Assembly: GCF_003807585.1 (NCBI RefSeq)
Contig: NZ_RMBX01000002.1
Location: 558,001-622,000 of the forward strand
DNA length: 64,000 nucleotides
DNA from: Chitinophaga barathri
GTDB taxonomy: Bacteria > Bacteroidota > Bacteroidia > Chitinophagales > Chitinophagaceae
Direction of reading: 5' to 3'
Below the pieces are notes generated by a model, which saw nothing but the letters and a program-made list of their open reading frames with translations, was not told where the DNA came from and did no database searches. The translations under genes were made by a program, and so were the position numbers. Of the stretch, positions 61,967-64,000 are shown piece by piece (the first letter of the stretch is position 1; each line of letters begins with the position of its first letter).

Positions 61967-63700
61967 ATGACGAGGACCCTCCAGGTTATCCTGCTCCTGC
62001 TTTGCGCCGTTTTTTCCCTTTCTGCCCAGGACCTTACCACCAAATACGAACGTACCGGCACCAAGGAGACCGTTACGTACCAGGAATGTATTGCTTACTG
62101 GAAAATGCTCACCAAACGTTTTCCGCAGCTTAAAATGACCGAAATCGGCATTACGGATGCCGGGTATCCCCTTCACCTCGTCATCCTCTCCCAGGACAAG
62201 GATTTTAACTTCGCCAGCCTCAAAAAGAAAGATAAACGCGTGATACTCATCAACAACGGCATCCACCCCGGCGAACCGGACGGTGTGGACGCCAGCATGA
62301 TGCTCGCCCGCGACATCCTCCAGGGTAAAAAGAAACTCCCCGGCAATATCGTTCTCGCCATCATCCCCCTGTACAACATCGGCGGCTCCCTGAACCGGAG
62401 CGCTTTTTACCGGGTGGATCAAAACGGCCCGGACGAATTCGGCTCCCGCGGCAACGCCCAGAACCTGGACCTCAACCGCGATTTTATCAAAGCCGATTCC
62501 CGCAACGCCCGCGCCTTCCAGCAGATCTACCATCTTACGGACCCGGACGTGTTCGTGGACAACCACGTGAGCAACGGTGCTGACTACCAGCACATTATGA
62601 CCCTGCTCACCACCCAGCACGGCAAAATGGGCGGCCCCATGGGCGATTTTATCCACGATACCTTCGAGCCGGGACTGTACCGCCTCATGAAAGAAAAAGG
62701 CTACGACCTTCTCCCCTACGTGAACCACTACGGCAACACGCCGGACAGCGGCTGGGTAGCCTATGTGGACGGCCCCCGTTATTCCAGCGGCTACACGACG
62801 CTGTTCCACACCTTCGGTTTCGTGCCGGAAACGCATATGCTGAAGCCTTACAAACAACGCGTGGAAGCCACTTATGCCCTCATGGAATGTTTTATCCGTT
62901 TTACCAGCGAAAACAGCGCAAAGATCCGGCAGCTGCGAGAGCAGACGAAAGCCACCGTCAAATCGCAGGACAAATTCCCGCTCGCCTGGAACCCGGATAT
63001 GAACCAGCACGAGCTGTACACCTTTAAAGGATACACCGCCGGGTACAAACCCAGCGAAATATCCGGCCTGCCCCGTCTTTTTTACGACCGGTCCAAACCT
63101 TACGAAAAACAGATCAGGATCTTCAACACCTTCCTCCCCGCGGACTTCGTGACCAAACCCGAAGCCTACATCATCCCGCAGGGCTGGTGGGCCGTGATAG
63201 AACTGTTGCAGAACAACCGCGTGGCCATGCGCCGCTTCACACAGGATACCAGCATTACCGTGGAAGCCTACCGCATCGAAGATTATAAAACGCCGCAGCG
63301 CCCGTATGAAAAACATTACCTGCACAACGGCGTAAAAGTGAGCAGCAATAAACAAACCCTGAAGTTCCTCAAAGGCGATTATTACATCCCGATGAACCAG
63401 ACGGCCAACCGTTACCTGGTGGAAACGCTGGAACCCACGGGCGGCGATTCCTTTTTTGCCTGGAATTTCTTTGACGCCATACTCGGCCAGAAAGAAGGGT
63501 ATTCCACCTATGTGTTCGAAGATACGGCCGGGGACTACCTGAAGGAACATCCCGAACTGAAAAAAGAACTGGAACAGCAGCGCGCAAAAGACAGCGCCTT
63601 TGCCAAAAGCGCGTCCGCCCAGCTGAACTTTGTATACCGCAATTCCCCCTGGAACGAACCGGGGTTTATGCGTTACCCGGTGTACAGGGTGGTGAAGTGA
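61967..63700 (+). CDS. M14-family zinc carboxypeptidase, secreted
   Basis: About 577 residues. The ATG at 61967 starts a signal peptide (MTRTLQVILLLLCAVFSLSA); an upstream TTG is less likely. Zinc ligands are H100 and E103 (NNGIHPGEPDG) and H200 (FVDNHVSNGAD). The conserved NLDLNRDFIKADS substrate-binding Arg motif is present. The catalytic Glu is probably the one in FVPETHMLKPY. The C-terminal ~250 residues lie outside the peptidase fold and are strand-rich. It removes C-terminal residues from peptides outside the cytoplasm. Located after the 11-bp repeat array. Confidence 0.93.
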   Translation: MTRTLQVILLLLCAVFSLSAQDLTTKYERTGTKETVTYQECIAYWKMLTKRFPQLKMTEIGITDAGYPLHLVILSQDKDFNFASLKKKDKRVILINNGIHPGEPDGVDASMMLARDILQGKKKLPGNIVLAIIPLYNIGGSLNRSAFYRVDQNGPDEFGSRGNAQNLDLNRDFIKADSRNARAFQQIYHLTDPDVFVDNHVSNGADYQHIMTLLTTQHGKMGGPMGDFIHDTFEPGLYRLMKEKGYDLLPYVNHYGNTPDSGWVAYVDGPRYSSGYTTLFHTFGFVPETHMLKPYKQRVEATYALMECFIRFTSENSAKIRQLREQTKATVKSQDKFPLAWNPDMNQHELYTFKGYTAGYKPSEISGLPRLFYDRSKPYEKQIRIFNTFLPADFVTKPEAYIIPQGWWAVIELLQNNRVAMRRFTQDTSITVEAYRIEDYKTPQRPYEKHYLHNGVKVSSNKQTLKFLKGDYYIPMNQTANRYLVETLEPTGGDSFFAWNFFDAILGQKEGYSTYVFEDTAGDYLKEHPELKKELEQQRAKDSAFAKSASAQLNFVYRNSPWNEPGFMRYPVYRVVK

Positions 63701-63724
63701 TGATAATTTTTATATCCTGTACCT

Positions 63725-63967
63725 ATGATAACACTCCTGACTCTCGCACTGATCGTGTTTCACCTGGTTGTGATCACCCGCCTGCTCACGGTGGACGCCC
63801 GGGAGAAAAAACCCAACCGGCTGCATGAGCCCACCATGAAGCAGATAGTGGGTTTCTGCGCTTTGGTACTGGTCATTGGAGGTTCTATGGTGCTGGTACT
63901 TCCGGGTATACTGGTGGGGTACCTGGGGGATTGGGTGATGCGGAAGAATGGGAAAAATAAATCATGA
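63725..63967 (+). CDS. Small membrane protein (80 aa), unknown
   Basis: 80 residues with two hydrophobic segments, about 2-21 (ITLLTLALIVFHLVVITRLL) and 43-66 (GFCALVLVIGGSMVLVLPGI), separated by a basic loop. No family recognised. Begins 24 bases after the carboxypeptidase stop. Its TGA overlaps the ATG of the next frame (ATGA), indicating coupling. Confidence 0.7.
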   Translation: MITLLTLALIVFHLVVITRLLTVDAREKKPNRLHEPTMKQIVGFCALVLVIGGSMVLVLPGILVGYLGDWVMRKNGKNKS

Positions 63968-64000
63968 CGGAAACCTATACATATGAAGTCCCGAAGGAAT
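63964..64000 (+). CDS. Start of a further gene, cut by window edge
   Basis: ATG at 63964 overlaps the previous stop codon. Twelve codons are visible (MTETYTYEVPKE) before the window ends. Function cannot be judged. Confidence 0.5.
   Translation, partial: MTETYTYEVPKE

Noticed and set aside
61958..63550. 530-codon minus-strand frame opposite the M14 gene
   Set aside because: The plus strand has zinc-peptidase motifs and a signal peptide; the opposite frame has none of its own.

Overview
The window looks like chromosome of a member of the Bacteroidota close to Chitinophaga. The evidence is two SusC/SusD pairs, ECF sigma/FecR switches, GH92, GH88 and GH105 glycosidases, TonB receptors with STN domains, many signal-peptide and lipoprotein starts, and promoters of the TTTG-N18/19-TAnnTTTG type. 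Most of it is about 55-60% GC. The first ~4 kb is clearly AT-richer. I saw no insertion sequence, prophage, CRISPR array, tRNA or rRNA.

Layout. 1-7197 (minus): a FecR anti-sigma, a 67-aa protein, an ECF sigma factor, an STN-bearing SusC and a SusD cut by the window edge. This is a signal-responsive glycan uptake locus whose susC changes composition partway through. 7453-8541 (plus): a 28-residue membrane peptide, an unknown protein and a GNAT resembling Bacteroidota N-acetylglutamate synthases. 8776-20292: an alpha-mannoside locus with one GH92 on plus, susC-susD-GH92 on minus, and a LacI regulator; four related palindromes near these genes are probably its operators. 20469-21655: a mini HExxH protein and two lipoproteins. 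22000-26832: copper ATPase with chaperone, and a Kef-type antiporter.

26978-41225 is a nearly complete uronate catabolon. GH88 and GH105-DUF4861 release unsaturated uronates. KduI and KduD convert them to 2-keto-3-deoxygluconate (KDG). UxaC, UxaB and UxaA convert galacturonate to the same intermediate. KdgK and KdgA split it to pyruvate and glyceraldehyde 3-phosphate, and an ExuT-type transporter imports the sugars. A second LacI protein is encoded inside the operon and probably reads an AATGCAAACGTTTGCATT palindrome between the divergent kduI and uxaA genes.

41709-45434 is housekeeping: MnmA, a DUF4291 protein, MsrB, an acidic hypothetical and an RsmB-type methyltransferase. 45553-54623 is an ECF sigma/FecR/TonB-receptor operon with three exported lipoproteins (unknown, DUF4397-like, multi-IPT/TIG) but no SusD and no enzyme; its substrate is unknown. 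54837-63967: a beta-lactamase-fold serine hydrolase, 2-oxoglutarate dehydrogenase E2 and E1, ribosomal protein S20, an M14 carboxypeptidase, a small membrane protein and the first codons of another gene.

The most unusual non-coding signals are an array with an 11-bp period (about 61452-61822), a tandem hairpin array of about 52 bp period (18362-18625), two LacI operator families including one site inside kdgA, and the composition break inside the first susC.
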